Virus record (IMG/VR): IMGVR_UViG_3300044701_002494
Span: 1-64,000 of that record
Length of the DNA stretch: 64,000 bases
Source of the DNA: a virus
Reading direction: 5' to 3' (one strand)
Every line of letters begins with the position of its first letter. The first letter of the stretch is position 1. Of this stretch, positions 1-6,325 are shown in pieces. The notes below the pieces were generated by a model that worked only from the letters and a program-made list of their open reading frames with translations, did not search any database and was not told where the DNA came from. A program made the position numbers and the translations under genes.

Positions 1-50
1 GTGCTCTTTCGATTATCAGTCGAATGCTTTACCAACTAAGCTATGTTTCC
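1..50 (-). tRNA. tRNA-Ile (GAT), 3' part cut by the window edge
   Basis: The minus strand reads GGAAACATAGC at its 5' end, followed by a D arm and a TTCGA/TCGAA anticodon stem around loop CTGATAA, giving anticodon GAT. The T arm and 3' acceptor strand lie beyond position 1. Confidence 0.85.
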
Positions 51-53
51 AAG

Positions 54-127
54 TCCAGATGAAAGGATTTGAACCTCCGACAACTCCGCCCCAAACGGAG
101 GGCTCTACCAAACTGAGCTACATCTGG
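54..127 (-). tRNA. tRNA-Pro (TGG)
   Basis: The 7-bp acceptor stem CCAGATG/CATCTGG closes a full cloverleaf on the minus strand. The anticodon stem CTCCG/CGGAG holds loop TTTGGGG, anticodon TGG. The T loop TTCAAAT is standard. Confidence 0.93.
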
Positions 128-131
128 TTGG

Positions 132-203
132 TATTCCTGAAGGGATTTGAACCCTCGTTTCCGCCTTGAAAGGGCAGCGTCCTAACCATTAGACGACAGG
201 AAC
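132..203 (-). tRNA. tRNA-Glu (TTC)
   Basis: The acceptor stem GTTCCTG/CAGGAAT has one G-T pair. The anticodon loop CTTTCAA gives anticodon TTC. The T loop TTCAAAT and the D arm are intact. It lies only 4 nt from tRNA-Pro, so the two are probably processed from one transcript. Confidence 0.93.
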
Positions 204-207
204 TTAT

Positions 208-252
208 TTGCTACAACCACCAAGGAGGGACACTCCATCGGCAGCGTAGCAA
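208..252. repeat. tRNA-stem-like inverted repeat between tRNA-Glu and tRNA-Asp
   Basis: The 49-nt spacer between two tRNA genes is bounded by a perfect 7-bp inverted repeat, TTGCTAC (208-214) and GTAGCAA (246-252). The size resembles an acceptor stem, but the interior is too short for a tRNA. It could be a processing element or a decayed tRNA. Confidence 0.35.
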
Positions 253-326
253 CGACGATGAGGGGATTTGAACCCCCGACTTCTTCCGTGACAGGGAAGC
301 ACTCTAGACCACTGAGTTACATCGTC
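253..326 (-). tRNA. tRNA-Asp (GTC)
   Basis: The acceptor stem GACGATG/CATCGTC is perfect. The anticodon stem CTTCC/GGAAG holds loop CTGTCAC, anticodon GTC. The discriminator base is G, as is usual for Asp. Confidence 0.93.
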
Positions 327-330
327 AAGG

Positions 331-412
331 TGGGAGGAGCAGGATTCGAACCTGCGAAGGCAGAGCCGTCTAATTTACAGTCAGATTCCTTTAACCACTC
401 GGAAATCCTCCC
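331..412 (-). tRNA. tRNA-Tyr (GTA), class II with long variable arm
   Basis: The acceptor stem GGGAGGA/TCCTCCC is perfect. The anticodon loop CTGTAAA gives GTA. The 82-nt length and extra paired variable arm are those expected of bacterial tRNA-Tyr. Confidence 0.92.
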
Positions 413-416
413 ACGA

Positions 417-489
417 TGGGTTTGGTGGGACTCGAACCCACGGTACGCTGGTTAAAAGCCAGATGCATTTGCCGCTATGCTACAAACCC
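417..489 (-). tRNA. tRNA-Lys (TTT)
   Basis: The acceptor stem GGGTTTG/CAAACCC is perfect. The anticodon loop CTTTTAA gives TTT. The outermost pair of the anticodon stem is a T-C mismatch; the other four pairs are intact. The T loop TTCGAGT is standard. Confidence 0.9.
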
Positions 490-524
490 AAATAATGTGG
501 TAAATATTCAGTTGTCAAGGTGCT

Positions 525-558
525 GGTGGTATCTCAACCACCCTTTAAGAATACCACC
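525..558. repeat. hairpin in the tRNA spacer
   Basis: An 8-bp perfect inverted repeat, GGTGGTAT (525-532) and ATACCACC (551-558), lies downstream of the terminator at 616-649 in the minus direction. No gene was found between 490 and 612. Confidence 0.4.
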
Positions 559-615
559 ATTTGGACTCTGGAGGGAGATTGGTGGACGCTTAGGAGACTG
601 TCACAAGCAACAAAA

Positions 616-649
616 AAAGGGGAGGAAACTTTTGGTTTCTCTCCCCTTT
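616..649 (-). terminator. rho-independent terminator of the 33-aa gene
   Basis: A strong stem (AAAGGGGAG.GAAAC against GTTTCTCTCCCCTTT, one bulge) is followed on the minus strand by a T7 run at 612-618. It closes the unit that starts at the late promoter at 797-804. Confidence 0.75.
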
Positions 650-673
650 CTCTTTGCTTTTATGGATTACATC

Positions 674-775
674 TTACATATGTCTATCCATATCCACAAA
701 CAGGGGAGTACCCTCAATATGCCAATAGCGGCAATCAAGGTTACTAATCTGTTTGGTGGGCATTTGGAAAGACAT
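674..775 (-). CDS. tiny late gene product, 33 aa, inside the tRNA cluster
   Basis: No function is recognised. The ORF starts ATG TCT TTC CAA and ends with TAA at 674-676. It is kept because it has its own late-type promoter 22 nt upstream (797-804) and its own terminator downstream (616-649), so it forms a complete short transcription unit between tRNA-Lys and tRNA-Arg. An AGG 11-13 nt before the ATG is a weak ribosome binding site. The alternative is that the unit makes a structured RNA rather than a protein. Confidence 0.45.
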   Translation of the reverse strand: MSFQMPTKQISNLDCRYWHIEGTPLFVDMDRHM

Positions 776-796
776 TGTTTTCGACCTAAGTGTTTT

Positions 797-804
797 TATT
801 TATA
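797..804 (-). promoter_or_regulatory. late promoter TATAAATA for the 33-aa gene
   Basis: A perfect TATAAATA on the minus strand lies 22 nt before the ATG at 775, the same distance seen at other late genes in this window. Confidence 0.65.
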
Positions 805-827
805 AGACTTTTTTGTTAAAAAGTCAA

Positions 828-901
828 CAGGTTAGGAGGGACTCGAACCCCCGACCAACTCATTAGAAGTGAGTGGCTCTATCCATCTGAGCTACTAACC
901 C
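828..901 (-). tRNA. tRNA-Arg (TCT)
   Basis: The acceptor stem is GGGTTAG/CTAACCT. The anticodon stem ACTCA/TGAGT holds loop CTTCTAA, anticodon TCT. It is the first tRNA downstream of the sigma70-like promoter at 988-1017 and is separated from the other six by a 338-nt spacer holding a small late transcription unit. Confidence 0.93.
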
Positions 902-934
902 AAGAGACCTCCAGGTTTGTGCATCGTTGAGAGG

Positions 935-982
935 CATAGGAGGGGTAGGTCTTACACGGAGTTTGGACCCCCGCCGCCTATG
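935..982. repeat. inverted repeat downstream of the tRNA promoter
   Basis: CATAGG (935-940) and CCTATG (977-982) are the ends of an imperfect hairpin whose inner arms are G-rich and C-rich. It lies just downstream of the promoter at 988-1017 and upstream of tRNA-Arg, so it would form in the leader of the tRNA transcript. Its role is unknown. Confidence 0.35.
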
Positions 983-987
983 AGAGT

Positions 988-1017
988 ATTATAGGAGAAG
1001 GGGGGACATTTCGTCAA
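988..1017 (-). promoter_or_regulatory. sigma70-like promoter of the tRNA cluster
   Basis: The minus strand has TTGACG (1012-1017), an 18-nt spacer and a perfect TATAAT (988-993), pointing toward tRNA-Arg and the tRNA cluster. The -35 region overlaps a G-run/C-run hairpin that may end the lysozyme transcript. Confidence 0.7.
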
Positions 1018-1044
1018 GCCCCCCCCCAGACATATTTTATTGTA

Positions 1045-1695
1045 TCAAACTTCTACCGTAATCAGTTTGTTAGCATATTCGTAGGCATAATGTGTTCGGG
1101 CACCATGAATACCCCAACCAATCCAACTATATGCATAGTTCATGTAGCGATCTATTGATTTACCAGGAGTTTTCATTTTCTCCTCAATTCTTTGCCACTG
1201 AACCTCATTTGTTAGATAACGAAGTTGCGTTTGAAGTGCTGATGGATCTCCACCATACTTCTTAGCAAAATCACCCAATCCATAATATCGATCGGCAGAT
1301 GTCCATTGGATTAGTCCGTAACCACGCCAGCAGCCACGGTAACTAGTCCTACTACCACCTTCACAAATATTAGGCACGAACATAGATTCTTGCTTAATAT
1401 TTCCAAGAATAGTAGCAAGGGCGTTTCTGTCTTTTATACCATAATCCTGGAGAAATGCCAGGGTGGCATTTTCATTCTCATTACACCCTTTACAAATTAG
1501 CCTTTTCTCTTTAGGCTTTGGTGGTGCAACCTCTAGGATTGCTGTCTTCTCGGGTTCAAACTCTTTAATAACGGAATAAGGTTTATCCACCGGAGGGGGA
1601 GGACCTTGCAGTTTATAACTAGAGAAAGGCAGTGATGCCGTATTGGTTGTAACCATTGCAACAAGAGGAACGGCTACAGTAAAGAAGTTTAGCAT
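1045..1695 (-). CDS. phage lysozyme-type peptidoglycan hydrolase with N-terminal hydrophobic segment
   Basis: The C-terminal 140 residues follow the phage tail-lysozyme pattern: FLQDYGIKDRNALATILGNI, QES, then GYGLIQWTSADRYYGLGDFA and a TQLRYL segment. This family cleaves peptidoglycan. The first 20 or so residues are hydrophobic (MLNFFTVAVPLVAMV), which suggests export or membrane anchoring. They are followed by a proline-rich linker (residues about 30-65) and CKGC. The gene is a single unit between the tRNA cluster and the divergent plus-strand operon. A 24-nt inverted repeat (1725-1748) lies in its leader. It is probably one of several wall enzymes used at lysis or entry. Confidence 0.75.
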   Translation of the reverse strand: MLNFFTVAVPLVAMVTTNTASLPFSSYKLQGPPPPVDKPYSVIKEFEPEKTAILEVAPPKPKEKRLICKGCNENENATLAFLQDYGIKDRNALATILGNIKQESMFVPNICEGGSRTSYRGCWRGYGLIQWTSADRYYGLGDFAKKYGGDPSALQTQLRYLTNEVQWQRIEEKMKTPGKSIDRYMNYAYSWIGWGIHGARTHYAYEYANKLITVEV

Positions 1696-1724
1696 TAAAA
1701 TTGATTGAACTCTACATCCGTATA

Positions 1725-1748
1725 GAGAAAGGGGTACACCTCTTTCTC
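1725..1748. repeat. hairpin in the lysozyme leader
   Basis: GAGAAAG at 1725-1731 pairs with CTTTCTC at 1742-1748, giving a long stem with a small loop 30 nt upstream of the lysozyme ATG. No T-run follows, so it is more likely a leader structure than a terminator. Confidence 0.45.
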
Positions 1749-1800
1749 AAGAGGCAATCTCCACGGCTCTAAATCACATTCAAATTCTCATAATAAAAAA

Positions 1801-1817
1801 CCCTGCTCATAACAGGG
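1801..1817 (-). terminator. terminator-like hairpin between divergent units
   Basis: CCCTG (1801-1805) and CAGGG (1813-1817) form a short stem followed on the minus strand by T6 (1795-1800). It lies between a minus-strand CTAAATA box (1838-1844) and the lysozyme gene, so it could attenuate lysozyme transcription. Confidence 0.5.
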
Positions 1818-1881
1818 ATTTTAGCATTATAAGTTTTTATTTAGGATTTGTCAAACAAATAGTTAAAAACCAAATTTTTTA

Positions 1882-1888
1882 CTAAATA
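1882..1888 (+). promoter_or_regulatory. late-like promoter CTAAATA of the exported-protein operon
   Basis: CTAAATA, a one-base variant of the late box, lies 27 nt before the ATG at 1915 on the plus strand. Confidence 0.5.
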
Positions 1889-1914
1889 CCTACAGTGTTT
1901 ATCACAACAAGAAA

Positions 1915-2406
1915 ATGAAAAGACTTCTATTAGCCTTTTCGTTATTCTTTACCATTCCAGTTAATGCTGCTGAAATTACATCAAGAATTACTGATTCTGT
2001 CCAATTAAAAGTTGATGGTGCTGCGATTCAATCTACAAGAATTGGTAGTTCATACTCAGCGTCAGGAACGAATATTAAAGTAACTACACTCGGTGGAGTT
2101 GGTTCTGGCTCTGCAACAACTCCAGCATCCATCACTGATGGAACTTATGAAATCAATACTGATGGACAAGCATTCACATTTTCAGAAACTGCTGCCATCG
2201 GTGATGTACCAGTAACCTCTCAAACTGTTACTAATGGTGTTGTTGGTTCGCCAAATCTTTATGGTGATAGTATCACTCAACCAGGTGGAGATAAAGGTTC
2301 ACTCGCAGGAACTCTCTCTGCCACAGGTGTTCCTACTGTTACTGCTGGTGGTGCTGGTACTACTGCTACAGGACAACGTAGTATTGAACTGAGCGTATTC
2401 AAATGA
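1915..2406 (+). CDS. exported protein of unknown function, first of four in a plus-strand operon
   Basis: Residues 1-18 are a clear Sec signal peptide (MKRLLLAFSLFF, then VNAAE). The mature part is rich in Thr, Ser, Gly and Ala with few charges, as in beta-rich surface proteins. It shares a motif with the next gene: SYSASGTNIKV here and SYTVTGTNINI there, then a FSET block and a Ser/Val-rich C-terminus, so the two are tandem paralogues. No family is recognised. The next gene starts 4 bases before this stop (ATGA). A phage protein sent to the periplasm or cell surface could remodel the envelope or block other phages; that is inference. Confidence 0.75.
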   Translation: MKRLLLAFSLFFTIPVNAAEITSRITDSVQLKVDGAAIQSTRIGSSYSASGTNIKVTTLGGVGSGSATTPASITDGTYEINTDGQAFTFSETAAIGDVPVTSQTVTNGVVGSPNLYGDSITQPGGDKGSLAGTLSATGVPTVTAGGAGTTATGQRSIELSVFK

Positions 2407-2762
2407 AAAATATCCTAGCAGGGTTGTTCCTGCTAGGGTTTTCTTGTCCTGCCCTAGCTGAAAGTGTTGTGCCTAATTTTACTAGGGGTACAATCAATGC
2501 AACCACAGAATCAACTACAAAAGTAATAGAAACAATTCGTCAAGTTGAATATACAACTGGCGAATCGTATACTGTAACTGGAACAAACATCAACATACCT
2601 AGCATCCCGCAACGTGGTGCTAATTATACAATTATGGAACAAGGTGCCTCATTTCAGTTCAGTGAAACCTATCTTGGCCCTGGAGTGGCAAAAGAGACAT
2701 GGATAGATCGCACCACAGAAACTCAATCAACCACTACATCAATCTCTGTCTTTACGCAATAA
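2403..2762 (+). CDS. exported protein of unknown function, paralogue of the preceding gene
   Basis: It starts with a signal peptide (MKNILAGLFLLGFSCPALAE, likely cut after ALA). The mature 100 residues are Thr/Ser-rich and contain SYTVTGTNINIPS and ASFQFSET, which match SYSASGTNIKVTT and AFTFSET in the upstream gene. The ATGA overlap shows translational coupling with that gene. No enzymatic motif is seen, so function is unknown. Confidence 0.75.
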   Translation: MKNILAGLFLLGFSCPALAESVVPNFTRGTINATTESTTKVIETIRQVEYTTGESYTVTGTNINIPSIPQRGANYTIMEQGASFQFSETYLGPGVAKETWIDRTTETQSTTTSISVFTQ

Positions 2763-3268
2763 TTTCAACAGGGACTGCATTCGCACAAAGTGCTCCAGCA
2801 CCATCCAATACAAACATAGCAGGACCATCAGCATCTGCTACTGGTAACGTAACGAACCAGGCAGTTCAGGTATTACAAGGTCCTTATGCTTTAAATACTT
2901 ATGGTGGTGGAGTTAGTTGTCAAGGAGCAACATTTTCAATATCACCATTTCTATTAAAGAATGGCAACCAAAGCGATGATCCAGAAACATATCCCTCAAG
3001 AAATCATAATTGGGGGATATCTGCTGGGTTTAATATTCCTTTAGATGGTGGTTTGATGGAATTATGTAAATCAAGAGCAAAAGTAGAAATTGCTAGGCAA
3101 CAGGCAGAAACAGATAAAGCAAGATTAGATTTTGAATTAGTTAGATTATTAAAATGCGGTGAAGCAATTAAAACAGGAATTACATTTCATCCCGATAGTC
3201 CATACTATAAAATCTGTGCTGACGTAGTTGTGAGGTATCCAAATGGAACCAATACAACAACTAAGTAG
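2699..3268 (+). CDS. exported protein of unknown function, third in the plus-strand operon
   Basis: The segment LCLYAIISTGTAFAQ near residues 16-30 looks like a signal-peptide core and cleavage site, so translation probably starts at or near 2699 even though this overlaps the previous gene by 64 nt. The mature part has a Gly/Asn-rich first half with three cysteines in all, and a charged helical stretch (AKVEIARQQAETDKARLDFE). No family is recognised. The operon position suggests it works with its exported neighbours. Confidence 0.65.
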   Translation: MDRSHHRNSINHYINLCLYAIISTGTAFAQSAPAPSNTNIAGPSASATGNVTNQAVQVLQGPYALNTYGGGVSCQGATFSISPFLLKNGNQSDDPETYPSRNHNWGISAGFNIPLDGGLMELCKSRAKVEIARQQAETDKARLDFELVRLLKCGEAIKTGITFHPDSPYYKICADVVVRYPNGTNTTTK

Positions 3269-4100
3269 TACTAATATAGCACCAATAAAGTCCGAAATAC
3301 CAAAAATTGGTATTAATGGTCCAAGTATTATTCCAAAAATAGAACCACCTATAACACAAAGTATAGATTCTCCAGTAACTAAGGGATTGGCATTACCAAT
3401 ATTTGAGATGCCAAGTCCAAAAATTCCTTATCCTATAATTAACGTACCAACCCAAGAAGAATTTGATGCTGCTGTAAAAGCAGATCGTGAAAAACAACAG
3501 CAAGAAGAAAAACCAAAAGAAAGAGGATTACCAGATACTAAACCACCAGAACTTCCACCTGCTGTTCAACAATTAACTCAACAACCACAAACTCCAATAG
3601 CAGAAATACCTGCGGATAAACCAACTACCCCCACATTTTCAGTTTATGGAGTCAATATTAATTTACCTGATCCTTCTCTTGTTGCTACGGCTGGTGCTGT
3701 CGCAGTAGTTACTACTGCTTCTACGATGGTGGCAACTACTACATTAAATGCACTTAAAAATGCAGCAGAACCATTAATTAAAGAAGCAACAAAAAATAAA
3801 TTTAAAATTAAAATAAAACAAGTTAAACCCGTTTTACACTATGTACTAACAGAAGGTGGTCACATTGATATCTTTGAATATTCTGCCGAAGGTACAAGAC
3901 TCATAGAGCAAGTAACTAATGTGGAACAATATATTCGAGATCAAGTCGAAATCAATGCTCTCTACGAGATTGACAATAAAATCATTATTGATGATGTAAT
4001 CAAAGATAAATTCACAAAAGAAGGCAAAGAAAGATTTAAGTCTCTCTTTGCCCCAGCTAAAAAGGTTGCTAAAAAATTATCTGCTAGATTATCAATTTAA
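3243..4100 (+). CDS. proline-rich protein with one membrane segment, fourth in the plus-strand operon
   Basis: The first 130 residues are rich in Pro and Ile, with a charged stretch at DREKQQQEEKPKERG. One hydrophobic segment (LVATAGAVAVVTTASTMVAT) near residue 150 could span a membrane. The C-terminal 100 residues are Lys-rich and end in a basic tail (KKVAKKLSARLSI). It overlaps the previous gene by 26 nt. A proline-rich periplasm-spanning linker is a plausible architecture, but the role is unknown. Its stop overlaps the convergent minus-strand gene by 4 nt. Confidence 0.65.
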   Translation: MEPIQQLSSTNIAPIKSEIPKIGINGPSIIPKIEPPITQSIDSPVTKGLALPIFEMPSPKIPYPIINVPTQEEFDAAVKADREKQQQEEKPKERGLPDTKPPELPPAVQQLTQQPQTPIAEIPADKPTTPTFSVYGVNINLPDPSLVATAGAVAVVTTASTMVATTTLNALKNAAEPLIKEATKNKFKIKIKQVKPVLHYVLTEGGHIDIFEYSAEGTRLIEQVTNVEQYIRDQVEINALYEIDNKIIIDDVIKDKFTKEGKERFKSLFAPAKKVAKKLSARLSI

Positions 4101-4231
4101 TCCCAATTAAACTTAGAGATAATCCACATAATAATCATAACTGGTAATTGAATCAAAACGTTAGAAAGAATTTCTAGAAAGATATTATCTTTCTCTTCCT
4201 TACGTTTATCCTTTGCTGGTGCCGTGGTCAT
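4097..4231 (-). CDS. small membrane protein, 44 aa
   Basis: The sequence starts MTTAPAKDKRKEEKD and continues into a hydrophobic helix (ILSNVLIQLPVMIIMWIIS). Its ATG lies inside the end of the upstream minus-strand gene and its stop touches the convergent plus-strand gene. It is the last of a chain of overlapping small genes running from 8652 down to 4097. A charged N-terminus with a single helix resembles small phage inner-membrane proteins; no function is assigned. Confidence 0.6.
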   Translation of the reverse strand: MTTAPAKDKRKEEKDNIFLEILSNVLIQLPVMIIMWIISKFNWD

Positions 4232-4439
4232 TTTGTAACACCTTAAACAAATCTTTACTATTTAATAAAGTTGTATCAAATTGTAACGATTTTTTACGAC
4301 CTCTTCGTGCGGGTCTCCTAACAAAACGAATCACCTCTGGTGGTTGTCTCTTGGGAATAGGTCTTCTATTCTCAAGCATTAGTCCATCATTCGTTAGTAA
4401 TCTTAGAACTATTAATACATCTAAGATGAGAAGTTTCAT
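4206..4439 (-). CDS. small basic protein with hydrophobic N-terminus, 77 aa
   Basis: An N-terminal hydrophobic stretch (MKLLILDVLIVLRLL) is followed by a very basic middle (RRPIPKRQPPEVIRFVRRPARRGRKK). It is coupled to the upstream gene by an ATGA overlap at 4436-4439. A plus-strand ORF covers the same bases but has no such coupling. Function unknown; it may lie at the membrane. Confidence 0.55.
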   Translation of the reverse strand: MKLLILDVLIVLRLLTNDGLMLENRRPIPKRQPPEVIRFVRRPARRGRKKSLQFDTTLLNSKDLFKVLQNDHGTSKG

Positions 4440-4636
4440 TTTTTATTCTTTAACTTAAAAGCAGCATCACCAAGAAAAGAACCGACTGCAAGCACAAGTA
4501 CTTTAGCATAAGCATCACGACTTGTACTTTCCAGTTCTACTTGCCCTTCTGTCCTAATCGCAACAGACTCAACAGCAGAAATCATAAATGCTGCCCAGAT
4601 AATAATGAATAATCTAACAAGGTTAAAATAAATCAT
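4436..4636 (-). CDS. small membrane protein, 66 aa
   Basis: A hydrophobic segment (LVRLFIIIWAAFMISAV) at residues 6-22 and a second moderately hydrophobic stretch (AKVLVLAVGSFLGDAAF) suggest a membrane protein with one or two helices. Its start overlaps the nuclease stop (ATGA, 4633-4636) and its stop overlaps the next start. Function unknown. Confidence 0.55.
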   Translation of the reverse strand: MIYFNLVRLFIIIWAAFMISAVESVAIRTEGQVELESTSRDAYAKVLVLAVGSFLGDAAFKLKNKK

Positions 4637-5064
4637 TTTTGTCTCCTTGATTCTAGTAAAGCAAAATCTTTCTTCTTGGTTCCACCATCATATTCCCAGG
4701 CATATCCTTCATCAATCATCATCTGATTAACAGATTTTTTCTTATTGACTGATGATACTTCCTTATCACCAATAAACAAATGTCCCAGAATTCTACCATA
4801 CTTTTCAGTAGAATCTGGGAGTTCTGTTTTAACAATAATATCAGTTTGACATTCTAACTTTTTCTTGAGCCATTCTTTAACTTCTAATCCTAATACTTTT
4901 TCTTTTGCATCAGTAGTACGACTTTCAGGAGTGTCAACCCCAGCAAGGCGAATGCGTTTAGTGAGAGAAATGTCAAACCCTAAATCTATCATTGCATCTA
5001 TGGTGTCCCCATCTACAACTTTTAGAACTTGTTTGATTCTGTAAATATAAGGATCTTTATCCAT
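4633..5064 (-). CDS. staphylococcal-nuclease-like (thermonuclease) protein
   Basis: The nuclease fold is visible from VVDGDTIDAMIDLGF through RIRLAGVDTPESR to EKYGRILGHL. These hold the Asp, Arg and Glu residues expected for calcium-dependent phosphodiester cleavage in the SNase family. It has no signal peptide, so it probably acts inside the cell, for example in host DNA degradation; that role is inference. A late-like AATAAATA (5090-5097) lies 26 nt upstream, inside the preceding gene, and could give it separate late expression. Confidence 0.8.
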   Translation of the reverse strand: MDKDPYIYRIKQVLKVVDGDTIDAMIDLGFDISLTKRIRLAGVDTPESRTTDAKEKVLGLEVKEWLKKKLECQTDIIVKTELPDSTEKYGRILGHLFIGDKEVSSVNKKKSVNQMMIDEGYAWEYDGGTKKKDFALLESRRQK

Positions 5065-5276
5065 TAGAATGGTAATTTGAACTTCTCAGTATTTATTTTA
5101 GGAATGGGTAGTTTTTCAAATGCTTTGGTGACTTGTTTTTCTACTACAGCACCAACAAATTCCTCTGGATTATCCAAAATCTTTTGTGCTTTCTGATAAG
5201 TGATGTATGCTCCTACACCAATCGCAGCACTAATGCTTAGACTTGTGATTGATAGTATCAGACTTAAATTTTTCAT
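5064..5276 (-). CDS. small anchored protein, 70 aa
   Basis: A single N-terminal helix (LSLILSITSLSISAAIGVGAYI) is followed by a short soluble domain (QKAQKILDNPEEFVGAVVEK, then PIPKINTEKFKLPF). This layout fits an inner-membrane anchored protein such as the larger member of a spanin pair, but no spanin family match is claimed. Its start lies inside the 50-aa gene at 5230-5382. Confidence 0.6.
   Translation of the reverse strand: MKNLSLILSITSLSISAAIGVGAYITYQKAQKILDNPEEFVGAVVEKQVTKAFEKLPIPKINTEKFKLPF
5090..5097 (-). promoter_or_regulatory. possible internal late promoter AATAAATA before the nuclease
   Basis: AATAAATA on the minus strand lies 26 nt before the nuclease start and inside the 3' end of the preceding gene. 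The A/T-rich context makes chance occurrence possible. Confidence 0.35.
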
Positions 5277-5382
5277 CGTTCATCTCCTCGTGTGCTAACT
5301 TTAATATGTAGTAAATGATGTATGCGGTGAAAGCAAGTCCGCAGGATAATATTATAACAACACCCCAAGGGAACTGATCCAT
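5230..5382 (-). CDS. small membrane protein, 50 aa, overlapping its neighbour
   Basis: The sequence MDQFPWGVVIILSCGLAFTA continues as a helix to YIIYYILKLA, then a charged tail HEEMNDEKFK. The ATG overlaps the stop of the metallopeptidase gene (TGATG at 5380-5384). Its last 47 nt are read in another frame as the start of the 70-aa gene, a heavy overlap for this phage. A holin or spanin partner role is possible but unproven. Confidence 0.6.
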   Translation of the reverse strand: MDQFPWGVVIILSCGLAFTAYIIYYILKLAHEEMNDEKFKSDTINHKSKH

Positions 5383-6128
5383 CAATACTTACCTTCTGTA
5401 CAATACTGGACTTTCTTATTTGGATAATAAGGATACAAACCATTTTGGGGTTTCATCCATCCACATCCAATCAACCATTCTTTTGTGAGTGGAGTTGGAG
5501 TAACCTGTTCCCACAAAGGTTTCTCTGCTGCCATTTCAAGATATCTAGCAGTCTGATTAGATTGTTCTTCTGCCCAGTTTGCATCTGCTTCCCAAGGAAC
5601 AGCACGACTTTGCATCATAGATTCATAAGTAAGTTTAGTTTGCTTCATAACCCAAGCAGGTATTTCACTATCTTGATGAACCTGTGCCATAAATGCAGTA
5701 TGTAGTCCACCACCCATAGCGTCTTGAACAACGTGCCAACCTTCGTGTCTTAAAGTTCCAAGAAACTCCCTTTCATCTTGAAGAAGAGTTTCGTTAATAA
5801 AGAAACGATTATAGTTTGGTTTATAAAGTCCTACAGTTCTTGGAGTAAAATATCTAGATGGAGCAACATAAACAGGAACTTCAAGTTTATTCAGAGCATT
5901 TACAATTCTAACTATTTCTTCTCTAAATGGATCAAAGTCTGGACTTTTTAAAAACTCAGATTCTGCTGATAATTTTTCGATACCCTCCGTACATTCCAAA
6001 AGTATCATACAACCCATTGCTTCAAGGCTATATGGTTTTACAGTTGGTTGTTTAGGTTCCAATGAACTTGCAATTGCTGGAACTGCTAATGTTAATGATA
6101 ATCCGATTGCTGTGAGGAATTTTTTCAT
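5382..6128 (-). CDS. exported HExxH metallopeptidase-like protein
   Basis: Residues 1-20 form a signal peptide (MKKFLTAIGLSLTLAVPAIA). Near residue 130 there is TLRHEGWHVVQDAMGGG, an HExxH zinc motif, and about 50 residues later EADANWAEE, which could supply the third zinc-binding glutamate. This arrangement is that of a zincin-type metalloprotease, but no named family is claimed. The export signal places it in the periplasm, where it could act on wall peptides or envelope proteins. It sits in the same transcription unit as the lysozyme and peptidase genes. Confidence 0.7.
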   Translation of the reverse strand: MKKFLTAIGLSLTLAVPAIASSLEPKQPTVKPYSLEAMGCMILLECTEGIEKLSAESEFLKSPDFDPFREEIVRIVNALNKLEVPVYVAPSRYFTPRTVGLYKPNYNRFFINETLLQDEREFLGTLRHEGWHVVQDAMGGGLHTAFMAQVHQDSEIPAWVMKQTKLTYESMMQSRAVPWEADANWAEEQSNQTARYLEMAAEKPLWEQVTPTPLTKEWLIGCGWMKPQNGLYPYYPNKKVQYCTEGKY

Positions 6129-6325
6129 TCATCCCACCATCCTTCTTGTTTATGAATCCAGACTTTCAAATCTTTTACATACTTTCTCAAGATCTGGGCC
6201 TGTTCTTCATGCCAAAAATCACCCGTCTCCATATGAAGGCGGGTGTGATTATCTATTGCTTTCAGAATGTTGTGGATTGGTCCGTTCCAACACTCTCTCT
6301 TGGGAGTATTCCATTCTCTGGGCAT
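6125..6325 (-). CDS. conserved-looking small protein, 66 aa, function unknown
   Basis: It is rich in Trp and His (MPREWNTPKRECWNGPIHNI and later WIHKQEGWWDE) and has no membrane segment. Its stop overlaps the metallopeptidase start by ATGA. It overlaps the end of the 54-aa gene upstream by 64 nt, so the true start may be an internal Met. Confidence 0.55.
   Translation of the reverse strand: MPREWNTPKRECWNGPIHNILKAIDNHTRLHMETGDFWHEEQAQILRKYVKDLKVWIHKQEGWWDE

Noticed and set aside
490-611. Another tRNA in the gap after tRNA-Lys
   Set aside because: Hairpins are present, but there is no T-loop sequence or cloverleaf on either strand; nothing else supportable was found there.
5445-5705. Plus-strand ORF inside the metallopeptidase gene
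   Set aside because: It lies fully antisense to a gene with signal peptide and HExxH motif and has no ribosome binding site or promoter.
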